Under the pieces are notes generated by a model, which saw only the letters and a program-made list of their open reading frames with translations, made no database searches and was not told the DNA's origin. From the NCBI GenBank assembly GCA_016859345.1, contig CM029122.1, positions 8,014,575 through 8,078,574 on the forward strand: a stretch of DNA of 64,000 nt. Direction: 5' to 3'. The translations under genes were made by a program, and so were the position numbers. This stretch comes from Istiophorus platypterus (lineage: Eukaryota > Chordata > Actinopteri > Istiophoriformes > Istiophoridae). Below, piece after piece: positions 12,142 to 31,312 of the stretch (its first letter is position 1; every line of letters starts with the position of its first letter).

Positions 12142-14999
12142 TTACACACAGTCCTGATTTGCAAGACTCATTTTCAGTTATCTGTAATTAGATTAATGTG
12201 GTGATGGCATAACACAAAGACAGGCCCACTCCGCTCCCATCCCAGAGCATATGAATTAGGGAATAAACACTTCTCTCTATTCCAGGCAGAGAAAGTGGTG
12301 GTGTGAGTGTTTAGCATACCCTTTATGATGGAGAAAGATGTTAATTGTGTGCCATTACCTCTAAACTGTTTGCTTGTTGTATTAATCACTGTGCTAATTG
12401 ATGCAGAAATAAAATTGTTGCCACAGGCGAGGAAGGGAGTGAACCAGAGTCAGGGATGGCAGATAAAAGATTATCGTAGTAAACATATGGAGATGGCACT
12501 GCTTTGAAAGTCTGCTCTATATGCCCACCAGCACCACATGGGTTGATGAATGGAGTGTCAAGCAGCCCGATCTCCTAACTCAAGGTTTATGCTGAGTGAG
12601 ACAAAGCATGTTGGTTGATTTGTCGCCATATTGACGTAAGAGAGTAAATTCCTTTGAGAAGAGTGACTTTTATTATATGATAATCTTGACCTTGCCATTA
12701 CTGAATTTAAAGTATAAAACATATGCTAGACCTTGATCATATAAGAGCCTGGAATTATTGGCACAGTCAGTACCTTGCTCGTGTGCTATTGAACAGGTGG
12801 ATTTAATACATATAATTATCATCCAGCTCAATCCTCTCCTGTGAGCAACAATGTAATACACACTGCTGCCTTCAAATGGGAATACTGAGGTTGTAATTTT
12901 GTCATGGGAAGTTAAGTACATGATGTACACAATGTATGATTTGCAGTGACTGACAGAAAAATGTATGTAGCCTTTTTAATTTCAGTTCCACAGGATGTGA
13001 GTAATCGTTTGAAATTGATTGCCCCCTTTTTTTTTTAATTCAAAAAGCAAAGACGATATATAAGGAACAAAAGAATTCAAAACTAACCTATGGGGGCCCA
13101 GACATTGGCAAAAAACACCAGCACACTTCGCAGTTTGTGAGGTTGGAGCCAGGAGCGTCACACTAGGGGGAACAGAGGAACTAACCCCTTAGGCACCCAC
13201 GGAAGATGCCTGGAATTAAAAGCTAAGTAGAAGCTTGGGCTTCTCTGAGACTCCCAGGTGCTCTTCCCCTTCTGAAAGGAGCAGATGGTCCACTCCACCC
13301 ATAGGGTTGGACAAAAAGATTTTACAAACCTGGTACTCGCGCCGATGCTCCAGGAGAACTTCGGGGTTATCACTTCTTCATCATCAGACATTCATCACAG
13401 AAAGCCTGAGGCAAGAATGAAGGTAATTTGAGTGAAAAACAATGCTCAAAAGGGAAATATTATTGAAATGAAAAAAACCATCAATCAAACGACAAAAATT
13501 GCTGGTACTATTTTTAATTTAGTTTGTTATTGGTCGATGGGTAGTCGTTATCTTACAGAGAGTGGAACAGAAGCAGGCCATCATAACCATTATCACCATT
13601 AAGGTATCATAAAGCCCAGAAGGACAATGAGGGAAATAATACTCTTAAAATAATACTGTTTCATTGTAATTATGCAATATGTTGAGAAAGGAAGGCAGAA
13701 AAATGCTGAGATATCACACTGTGCAGACTAAAGCTAAGACATAGAGTACATCTGTAACACATTATGTCGGGAAAAATGTTCTTAAATGTTTTATAAATTG
13801 TTAATTACCAATTACTCAAATATCCTTGTGTTATGTTGGCGATCTAATTATTTGTACATACATAAGAATGGATGCATTAACAAAGGCACTGATATTAAGC
13901 ATGCACCAGGTCCAGGTTTTATTGTGCTACCAGAAACCTTTTACTTTCAAAGTTGCGTAATTCACATCAGTAAATCAATCTAGCAGAATTTTCTTGTGAA
14001 CATGAAAAATTTGATCCCACTTAAGGTAACGATGAATTTTCTCGCTTTAATGTCTTTCTTCACTCATCTGTACCGAGACCTTTCCAGAACATCTTCATAA
14101 ATTCAAGAACGTCTAAATTTCCTGCATGAGCTCTAGCAGGTAAAAGGATGTGCAGGTGCCAGCAAGAAGCACAGAGGATTTAATGTGCAGCTGTTTGCCT
14201 CACTGCCTTGCTAGCCTCCAGTGTGAACAGGGGATAAACAGAGGCAGCCATTTAAAGAACCATAAGTCCATAAGGAGCAGTCAGTGAATGAAGAGATTCA
14301 GAGAGAGCTTCAGAGGCCCTCACCAGTGGACCAGCCGCTGCCTCTGAACCCGCTGTGTTTTTGTATGCAGATTCCCCTTGTCAGAATTCATTTATTCAAA
14401 GGGAGTTATCTGAGAGCGGGTTATGAGACAAAAATAGTCGCATTCACATTGGTCTTGAAAAACATTTGGAATGCTAATGCCATGAGAACATGCCGTTTAT
14501 GTGCTTGTGTTTGCGTAAGAATCTGATCCAGCGCTCCCTCGGATTGCTGGCCAAGAGGCACAGTTCACATAGACAGGAGAGCACTGATACCGCTTACAGG
14601 GTTCAATGGTCTAAATCTACGCTTGGGGAATGCTTTTTATATTGCATGGAACACTTACCAGTGGAACTCATCATATGCAGCAGTTTGATCCTCTGGCAAA
14701 AAACAAAATCAATATATTTTTTAAAGGGTCATTGGATCACTCTGATCACAGCCAATGTTCGTGCAATTGCTCCCGTGTTTATCAAAATAGATGTCCTCGG
14801 CGATGATGACAAAATTGCCAGTCCTAAACTAAGAGACGATAAATCCCCAGCGTTTCACAATAGCCTGAACCATGGCGTCACTATCTTGCTCTCTCTGTGT
14901 TTCTCTCCCTCTCTCCTGCTTTCTCTCGCTCTGCACAGGTGGTATGAGCTTCCTGGTAGAGTCTTTTTCATTCCTTTTTGTTCCCCTCCAATTGCTCTG

Positions 15000-15130
15000 C
15001 TCGGGAGCTGTTGATGATGATGACATTTCTGGCTGTCCATTGATTTGCTCTGGCCCCTAGTCGTGAGTTCACAGCAGATGACACTCTTCCTTTGGCTTTA
15101 ATTAGAGTTGCCCCCATATTCTCCTCTCCC
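15000..15130. promoter_or_regulatory. Candidate cis-regulatory block (unverified)
   Basis: Non-repetitive sequence with GATGATGATGACA, CCATTGATTTG and TTTAATTAGAG cores (homeodomain-like TAATTA) packed into 130 bp. It is bounded by pyrimidine-rich low-complexity DNA. Regulatory function is inferred only. Confidence 0.25.
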
Positions 15131-15620
15131 CTGCTCTGGATGTGGCTCGACACATGAACACAAAAAGCTCCTACACACAAAACTCCCTGCTAGGAAACAA
15201 GCAACACTTGGTGGAGCTAGTATTTAGTGACTTGACTGCAAACCTGCATGGTCAAGAAATGGTTGTATTTCTTGTACTATAAATTAAAAAAAAAAAAGAG
15301 CAGTTTCATATCATTGTATTCCAGCATTCAGAAATAATGAAACCTATTCCCCCATGTGCATAGAAACACACAGGTACACAAGGGTGAACATATATAGACA
15401 TATACAACTGCATAACCTATGTCTGTTTATAAATCCTGATCCACAAAAATCTAAGCATAAGACACACTAATATTAAACTGGAGGGGATGGCATATTTTAT
15501 TCATCCTTATATCACCCATGCGTCTCTGTTCTTCCCTTTGCTTTACCAGGACATACATGGGCCTCATCTTACCATCTGTCCCAGACATGAGCCGCTCCAA
15601 ACCTGGGTGGGAAAGAGGGT

Positions 15621-15635
15621 GGGGGGGGGGGGGGG
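15621..15635 (+). repeat. Poly(G) tract, 15 nt
   Basis: Fifteen consecutive G residues, preceded by further G-runs (GGGTGG, GAGGGT). It is one of several unusually long poly(G) or poly(C) runs in the window. Confidence 0.9.
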
Positions 15636-15790
15636 TTCTTGGTCTGGGCAGGGGTTATTATCTCAGTGGTCATGGGTCCTTGCACATATTTCATGGCTGC
15701 TCCCAGGGTGTCTTCTCACAGCCATTAGCAGACCATATTCATTTAAAGTGCTTCTGCGTCACTTGTGGCCTTCACATTACTCTCTCAGTT

Positions 15791-15822
15791 TAAAAAAAAC
15801 AAACAAACAAACAAACAAACAA
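15791..15822. repeat. (CAAA)n short tandem repeat
   Basis: A run of A followed by about six CAAA units. Confidence 0.85.
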
Positions 15823-16765
15823 CTGAGATGAGGTCTCAAGGGCCATCACAATGCAAAGAACATTCAATTATGTTTGGCACAACTCCGGCCTTGGCATCAT
15901 TTGTTACAGTCGTCTGTCATTTTTCCTTTTTTTGTTTCTCTCTGTACGGGTAGCGGCAGTTCCTCAGCCAGTGGAGACTTGAGTCCGGAGTGGGCCCTGA
16001 GACACTGAATGACAAGTCTACACTCCTCTGTCAGGTGCCGTTTACCAGGCATTGAGTGACTATGGCCGACTACTCCCTGTAGTTTTTGTGGTGTGTCCAA
16101 CATCCTAGGCACTAATCGGGCCTCCTCTGCTTCTGTTTAGCCAATTTCTGTTGGAGGTCAGTGGGGAAGCTCTCTGACCTTGGCTTATAGGAAATTAATG
16201 ATTTCACGTATTTACTGTGGTTTCTCCTTATTTTTTTTTGCATCAAACATCGTTCTTTTTTTTGTTTTTTTTACTTGCACACGCAGAAGACAACGAGCTG
16301 ACAACACCAGTGCAAGACAAAGCAAAGCAAAAATGTTGCAGTTCATGTTGCAACTTTTTCGCAGACATGTTCTTAATTTGTATTCCAAGCATGATGAGAC
16401 TTCTAATGAGGTTCACAGTGGCATGAAAAAATGGTTGGTTAGTTGGCTCTCTTTGTCTTTCTCTGTCAGTTTTGGTTAAAGATCATTTGTGTATGTAAGG
16501 TTGAGCTGCTGACACCTGACATCAGTCTTTGCCTTCCGATGCAAAGTTCGATACAAAACCCAGAGCATCAGTTTAAGTCTGCCAGGGCCAGTGAACATCC
16601 AGAAGGCCAAAGATACTCCTTAGTGTAAAGCTCTATATTTTATGGACAAGCTATTAAAGCTAACAGCAGAACAAGAGCCACTGGTCAGACTATGATCCTG
16701 TCAGGCCTCCTGAAAATGTTGGCGTGATGACTTTGGTCTGTGGATATGCAAGTACAGTGCAAAAC

Positions 16766-16791
16766 ACACACACACACACACATACACACAA
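16766..16791. repeat. (CA)n microsatellite
   Basis: A short CA repeat with one TA interruption, about 26 bp. Confidence 0.85.
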
Positions 16792-17580
16792 TCGCAAATC
16801 ACAGAATCTTTAAACATATGTTCAGATAGAGTGTGTACAGATGATAAATGAACACGCTTGGCTGCGTGCTTGCAGAAAAGCACATAATCAATGCAGTCAT
16901 ACAGCAAGGCTGACCGGTGGGGGGGCATGACCTGACAGGTGACCCACGTACGTCTCCACTGGTGCTAGTGCATGCCTATGAGTGTGTATTAGAGTGTGTC
17001 TATCAGGGTGAAAGTCAGCCGGTCATCCATGCGAGCATAGTGCTTTTCAGTTTACGAGTTAAGAGGGCCACTGTGCACCAGTACATAGTGGAGCAGTAGC
17101 AAGTTCACAGTGGTACAGACAACACTAACAATGAACAGTCCACTGCATTCTGTTTCCCCACTGATTAACCTTCGCAGCAACCCAGCTCCGGTTCTCCCAG
17201 GCCCCTATATGAAACCATTCTCTGTGCATTACACCTTCCAGAGCATCCTAAGTTTAGAGTTGAGGACCCCCTAATGACAGTGGTAGAGAACAGAGTGGAA
17301 GTCCTGTCATAAAGCCAATCAGGGGAGTCCTCACTGGGCCTCGTAAATCTCCCACTTTGTAGGGTTACTGGGAGGTCTGGGAAGTGAGGATTTCCCACTT
17401 ATTATTCTCAGGAAACCCCAGACAACCTCCCCCTGAACTCGGGTCACGCAAGGTTATGACCTGTGGACAGTCATCATTGTTGTTTCAGTAACTATGGCAA
17501 TCAAGCACCTCACTAATGTGAGATTTACAACCTCTGTTGTGCACGGACACAGAGGGTGTCAATCTTTATACAGAACTTAA

Positions 17581-24842
<7,262 letters not shown>

Positions 24843-26926
24843 GTACATCCAAATATTCTATGTAATCTTTGAAATTGCTTCAAACATGAGAATCAAGTTT
24901 TGATTTATGAGTTTCTTAGTCAAAATTTTTGATTTCTTAGTTACACTTTCTGATTAATATTGTTTCTTTTTTTTTTAATTTATTTTGTGTTTTATTTTCT
25001 TTACTGTTTTAAAAGCAAAGTGAATGAAAATTAATTATCATTAATCAAAACATAAAAACCGAAAAAAAAAGTATCACAAAACATAGGAACAGGGAAAGAA
25101 AGGGAAGAATGAGAGGGAGCGAGAGTGAATGGTGGGGACTTTATAACTTCCTCACATGAGTGCGAAAGAGCTCTCAATCTTCAACCAAGCCGTGGCAGAT
25201 CAGAGAAAAAGACGGCAGAGAGCATCAATCCCGGCTTCTCTCAGTGGCCCGTCAATGGGGAAAATCCCCAGTGAACAGGCGGCCTGGCTAATCCACAGCT
25301 AAATGACACCTCCAGACACTAATGCCCGGACTGACCACAGAAGCAATCCGCAGCGACTCCTCCACACATGTACCCACTGATGCTTTTCAGCTCAGGGAAC
25401 TTAAAAGGGCTGGGGCTGTCTCTGTCTCTCTGTGTGCCACCTGCTTAGCATCCCCGCGCTGCAAGCTGCTATAGAGAGACATCTCCGGCAGAGGAGAAAG
25501 GCCCATTGTGTCCAGACGCCTTTGAGGGCATTGTTCTGCTTCACTGAGGCCAGGCCGACATCTGCACCATTCACACTGAAGGAAGTTGTAATCACTCCCC
25601 TGCTCTTAGCTCTGTGGCTTCAACTTCATACCGAGGAGGCTTGCAAAGTTGGGCCTGTGGTAAACAACAAGGCGAGGGGAGGGGGAGTGGGTGTATAGGA
25701 TTTGGAAGGGTGGCTGTTTTTGTTGGGAGGCATCAGTTTAAATAGAAACTCTTACATACCCCCATATAGGCCCCCTGATCCCCACCCTTCCTTCCAACCC
25801 CCAACTCTCCCAAGTGCACTCACTCTCAATACAAAGCAGGCAACTGATTTACAGAGTAACCTCTCCATCAAAAGCGCTGATTAACTGCTTGTCTTCCACA
25901 AGTAGGGCAAAAGATTTCAGCGGTCTCCTTATAAAGTAGAAAAATGTCTGAGTGCTGCTTTTTCAAAATGCTCTTCTGCTTGCAGTTAAAAAAAGAGGGA
26001 AAATGAGATACTGAAAGCCAGGATTGTTTCAGTGGTCAAGTTAAGAAAGGGTTTTATGTAGTTTTCATTTACATATAATTACATTTTAATGGAAGTCTGA
26101 CTTGTGTGGGGTAAGAGGCTGGTCATGCGGGCTGCTGAGGAGACCCCCTATGATACAGGATGACAGGCTGTAGTGCAAACTCCATCTCCAGCTAATTAAA
26201 CGAATCAATTAAGAGACTATTGTTGTAACTGTGTAACTGATGTTCTGCAGTGGCAAAAATGTCCCCTTGGGGAGGTCTTCCAACCATATTAAAAACCCTT
26301 TCCTCTACATCTCCATCTGATACCAATATAGACACTTATTTGCGCCTTGCTGTCATGTCATTGGAGGCGGGCACATTATGGAAATTGAAATGGAGGGGTT
26401 GAGGGGAGCAGGACTAAGCTCAGTGTGAAGTGGCGAGGTTCACTTCTCATCACCCTCCAAGGAGAACTCGCTTCAGCAAACTCCAAAGTCCCTCAAAGTT
26501 CCCTAATAGCAGAGCTAGAGCAAGCACACCCAGCTGTGTGCATCCAGTCACTAGGTAAGGGTCGCGCAATTAGCATACTCCTCCCTGCCAGGCGAGTCGC
26601 ATTGATGCAGATAAATTATCATATTAGATTTACCCTCCTCAGTTCAACTGATTGGCTCCCAAATTGTTTTAGATGGCCGTCATTAATCCTTAGCATAGGC
26701 TAAGTGCTTTGGCTTCAGATCTGATTGCATAGAGGCGCCTAGGGTCGAATTAACAGAATACTAATGTATGAACTCTATCTCATTTGCAGTGTCAGGATGC
26801 TGCTTCTATTATAGGATACAGAAAAGAGTCAATTGCCATTTATCTAATGTAGGATTTACATCTCTCAAGATGATAATTGAGGTCCAAGGTACAAGTTATC
26901 AAGTGAGAGCTTTTTCTCAGTAATCG
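24843..26926. other. Noncoding block, no gene recognised
   Basis: Begins AT-rich and becomes GC-richer from about 25.2 to 26.7 kb. A possible weak exon on the + strand (acceptor before about 26460, donor GTAAGG at about 26554) was noted but is not convincing. 26560-26700 has strong regulatory-like texture. Confidence 0.5.
26560..26700. promoter_or_regulatory. Candidate cis-regulatory block (unverified)
   Basis: 140 bp of non-repetitive sequence containing CGCAATTAGCAT, GATGCAGATAAATTATCAT (GATA-type core), CTGATTGGCT (CCAAT box), CAAATTGTTTTAG (SOX-like) and GTCATTAATCC (homeodomain). This density of developmental factor cores is characteristic of vertebrate enhancers. Conservation was not tested. 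Confidence 0.3.
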
Positions 26927-26938
26927 TTTGTGTGTGTG

Positions 26939-27012
<74 letters not shown>
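26927..27012. repeat. (GT)n-(TA)n compound microsatellite
   Basis: A short GT repeat is followed by about 66 bp of nearly perfect TA repeat. Long TA tracts are self-complementary and can extrude cruciforms. Confidence 0.95.
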
Positions 27013-27014
<2 letters not shown>

Positions 27015-30000
27015 ACTGCTAAAGCATATTGAAATTTCAAAGACAGCCAGTTAAAGTAAGTATGATGCTCCAAATACAGCTACTATTTTTTATACATTCA
27101 CTTTCTATAGAAAGTAATCACAAGAAAGAGACTTGAAACCACATTTTAGCGGTGGACAGTAAACAAAGCAGTTAAACTCCTTAGAAAAACTGCATAAATT
27201 AAACATTTCTGCTCGGGTAATAACACTGTCTCCACCCAGCCCCACCCCACCCGACCCCCAGCTGCTGTGAATATGAGACTGACAGATTCATGAACTGAGC
27301 GAATCCGAAGACTTGACTGAAAGTCCAGCGGACCCGTGTCACCCCTCGCCTTTGTAAGCTGACCCTGTTTGTTTAAGGCTACAGTGCTGGCACCAGATGA
27401 GTAGAACTGGGTTTCCCTGGCGCCTCGGCCGTCCTGGCCAAAGTCAGCACCGGCATGTCGTCGAGACCTTCCGATAGAGATCAAAGGATTATCCCAATCT
27501 CACGCACGACCAGAAATCATATTGATTATATTTATACTGATATGTAGCCGGTAAACTCAGAACGTCTCAAACACATACACTCTTACATATTTCATTCCCA
27601 GCTGATCAGGTACAGGGCTCCTGATAACATTGAAATGCCATTTGCACCAGCAAGTCACACAGAGCCTAGAGGAGAGCAATCTGAGAAGGGGAATCGGACT
27701 TCTGAGAAAGCAGGAGCCTGGGACCCTCTACAGAGGCACAGACACAGTATAGTTAAAATATCAGTCCTTAAATCCCCAGATCCCAGACACAAGTACAGCA
27801 GGGGGTAAAGTATAGTCTCTCTGATGGAATGGCATTCAGATTGTGTAGACCAACAACGGCGCACAAAACACACGCATATTGTACAGGTAGACAAGGATTG
27901 TTTAGTGCATGTGTGACGCTTCATCACAGATAAAGTCAGCGAAAATGTATTCATTATCCCTCCACATCAGTTAAAATATCAAATTATCTCAGCCGTATCA
28001 AAAGCAATCGACGATGTTGCCGGACAGTTTGATTCCTGTACCTCCAGTGATAGCTAGCCATGGAGATAGTAATGGTTTTATGTTTCTCAATACACATGAA
28101 ATAACTCAACCAGGTACAAACATCATGAAGTATGAAATGTTGTATCTAATTATTTTTACTGTAAAAACAGCAAAGGCAGTTTGCTGAATTTACTGAATAC
28201 AGTGGAATATGAAGAAGCAGAAGAGCTGGTAGCGGCCTGAGCAAAAAACAGCCATCATGGCTGAAAAGTAGCAGAATAAAGAGCAGCCTATGAAGATTCA
28301 CGTATCACTAACACAGTACCTAAAGAAAAGGATGCGTCAGTGCTGGATCTCTATGTTGTGCAGTGAATAATTACAGCAGCGACTGCTTGCAATGAATATA
28401 CTGAAATAATGAGATACAGATAATAGTGTTAACTTGTGCTGTCAGAGCCAGAGCTTGCACAAAAGTATAATTAAATTACATAATATAGTTCTCTTAAGGG
28501 CATTTATTCCCAGCGGCGTTGCTGAGGTCTGGGACCCTATTCATTGTCCTTCAACTGGCTTCGACTGAACGTGTGACCACATCTAGGTGTGTGTTTAGGT
28601 GTGTTTCTTTCTTTTTTGCCTCCCAAGTCTCTCTCCCCGCCTCCCTACGTACCTGTCATCTGGCAAGGCTAACCCCTGGTAGCTCCCCGCCAAATGCACA
28701 CGCATACACACTCACACACGCACGTCGTAAATCCCCGCCAAATGCCTGCCCTTCCAGCCCCCTCACACACCAGCCGGTGTCAGCGAATCAGCTGAACCGT
28801 CTCCGCCCCGAGAATAACCCCATGACAGACAGCCCTAGTGGCCTCCCCTTGTCAACGCAGCCTGCCTGGAAAGCTGACAGCCAGGGCACAGGGTGGACAG
28901 GCTACTGTATGCAGGAGTTTACACTGGGCTGGGCCTGGAGAGGATGGGCCTTAGGGTAAGGATATAAAAGGGAATGGCAATAACTGTGAGAAGGGATATA
29001 GCTTGGAGTGTGGATAGCGGTTATATGAGTATAAAGGCAGGACCAGAAGGGAATATAGGGCTTATCATAACGCTAAGGCTAAAGACAGGAGCTGAGTTGA
29101 GATTGTGCAGAGGGAACGGGAGGCCTAGTTTTGGAGTTTTCCTAAAGCTGGGTTAGTTTTTCACTCTTCAGCATGGAATAAACGACAAAGAAAAGAGCTC
29201 CAAAACAGCAGAAAATAGGGATTATAATTGCAAAGGTCAGCTCCTGTCAAGGTTACTGCAGCATTTGCTGTATAGTACCTGGCTGGCAGAGTTGAGTGGT
29301 CAGTCCCCGCAGAGCAAAGATTGAGAGGTTCGGTTTGGCCCGCAGCCGGGAGACTGTCATTCTTCTATCCTCTCTACAACAATTTGGAAAAGAGGCAGGC
29401 GGATCCTACTGACAAGCCTTCATAAGGAACCCTTATTCGCACATTCAAAGCAAAAATTCCATGTTGCATGATGTTTTTGTTGTGATTTGACAGATGGTTG
29501 ACATCCCATTTATATTTTATAATTTGGCTCAGCTTGAGAATCATTCCACATTGAAAAAAAGGCATAGAACATTATGATAGATTTGTTTCAAAAATGGGAC
29601 ATGGGTGACAACACAAAAATAAGAACAATGACTGCATCTTCCCGAGTCTCTCTGTCATGTGGATGATGATTCCCTTTCTAGCTGTTGGCCTTTGAACTGA
29701 GCACATATGTGCACACAACGCTCACATACACATAAAATTATGAATTTTAATTGATTTCTTAATCAAGGGGTGCATACAGTAAATGACAGAGGAGATGATG
29801 AAAACAGAACATCTTCACGAGCGCACATTCATCTACAAAGACCGTGATCATGTAGTAAGAATTAGCAGAAGTGATTTGTTTCTGGGGGCACTCTTTTCAC
29901 TCCAATTTTAAAATGTCTCATCTTTTGCTGGGTTGTTCTAAGAATCAAACAATAAAAAAAAGTGCAAGCTTGCAGGGAAATAAGCAGCATGTCCAAGCTA

Positions 30001-30706
30001 CATTCTCTGACTAGGATTCTTAGTCTTTTACATACAACAAGAGAAGAAATCAATATTCTTTAATCCTGTTATTGTTTTAGTTTAGATAACACTGACTTGA
30101 TAGTTGCTTAGAAGCGACGACAATGAAATCATCTTTGTGCCCTGTGATCTTTCTTCTCTAACAGCTGCAACTTTGCATTTAAGAATGAGGACGGCAGAGC
30201 TTCCGCGATCTAGACCTAAAGCTATGTTTATGCAGGGAGGCATTAATTCTTGTTCGTTGGAGGAGCTTTCAGGTTTCTGAGATTTGTCAGGGAACATAAG
30301 CACTTGCTCTGCCTCAGCCTTCCTAATAATAGTGTCATTTAAAAAAAAAAAAAAAAAGAGCAGGAACTGTCATGAGAATAAATAAAAGTGAGGAAGGAAG
30401 GGAACAGCACAGAGCTTGACAATGCAGAGCTTCTGATTAAGACAGCGCTTCAAATACAGTCGTAAAATCGGACAGAAAATCAATTAGCGTGAGGACTGAT
30501 ATGGTTTTTAACTGCAGAACGTGGATATGCTGGTGTTCAGGCCGGCTGCAAACCTGCAACCTAGGAAACACAGACAGGAGACTGGGAGAGAGAGATAGTG
30601 ATTCTCTGCTTAAATGAGGCAACCATCCATACACACATTCACAGAGAGATACTCAAGTATTCACACAAACGCTTACATTTGCTTACTCCCACCCCAACAT
30701 ACGCAC
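27013..30706. other. Noncoding block, no gene recognised
   Basis: Unique DNA. Around 27140-27480 a 112-codon minus-strand frame overlaps a GC/CpG-richer stretch, but I find no clear splice pair or domain. The 146-codon + strand frame at 28519-28959 is Pro/Thr-rich without a recognisable family. An A-run of about 17 lies at 30341-30357. Confidence 0.5.
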
Positions 30707-30708
30707 AT

Positions 30709-30751
<43 letters not shown>

Positions 30752-30784
30752 CACACACACACACGCACACACACACACACACAC
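30707..30784. repeat. (CA)n microsatellite
   Basis: About 78 bp of CA repeat with two CG interruptions. Confidence 0.95.
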
Positions 30785-31124
30785 GCTAACTGTGTAGATA
30801 AAAAGGGATCGTCACATGACAGATTCCCAGCAGATTGTACATGCAGAGATCTTAGGTCTTTGCTTCTGTGCCTTTTGACTTGAAGCGCATACAGAAAGAG
30901 TGCACCCTCACCAGCACTGGCTGCAGCCTAAATCAAAATTCAGGATCGGGATTATGTGCTCAGTATGAAATATCTCAATTTTCAAGGTGCAAAAAAAATC
31001 TTAAGGGATGATTTAAGTAATATTTAAGGACTTATTTCAGTGGGGGTCCTTTGAAGCTTCCATTACTGGTGAGCTTTGAAATGAATCAGAATAGTGCTAA
31101 TGAAGCCGTCGATGAAAACTGATG

Positions 31125-31276
<152 letters not shown>

Positions 31277-31281
<5 letters not shown>

Positions 31282-31312
31282 TCAATAATCCCTTTGGGAT
31301 TCTTCCCACTAA
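31277..31312 (-). mobile_element. Possible LINE 3'-end fragment abutting the GATA repeat
   Basis: Next to the GATA array is the motif CAATAATCCCTTTGGGATT. A tetranucleotide repeat joined to a TTTATTnATCCC...GGGAAATT-like sequence is a recurrent non-LTR retrotransposon 3' tail in fish. A similar motif occurs at 49891-49925. Only the terminal tens of bases are present, so the family cannot be named. Confidence 0.3.

Larger units (their letters stand above)
12142..17580. other. Noncoding block, no gene recognised
   Basis: Unique AT-rich DNA. The longest open frame of the window (174 codons, + strand, 14490-15014) lies here. Its translation has no domain, contains a pyrimidine-derived Leu/Ser-rich stretch and looks like chance. 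A pure run of 15 G lies at 15621-15635, a CAAA repeat at 15791-15822 and a short CA repeat at 16766-16791. The sub-blocks 14160-14290 and 15000-15130 have regulatory-like texture. Confidence 0.55.

Noticed and set aside
14490..15014. Longest open frame (174 codons, + strand)
   Set aside because: No domain, signal or family resemblance. Part of it is translated from a pyrimidine-rich low-complexity stretch. Its length is within reach of chance in 64 kb.
26459..26553. Possible + strand exon ending at GTAAGG
   Set aside because: The acceptor is mediocre and the peptide is unrecognised. Comparable pairs are expected by chance.
27146..27484. 112-codon minus-strand frame in a CpG-richer stretch
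   Set aside because: The translation looks somewhat protein-like, but there is no good acceptor/donor pair and no family match.
28519..28959. 146-codon + strand frame
   Set aside because: Pro/Thr/His-rich, with no family resemblance and no splice context.
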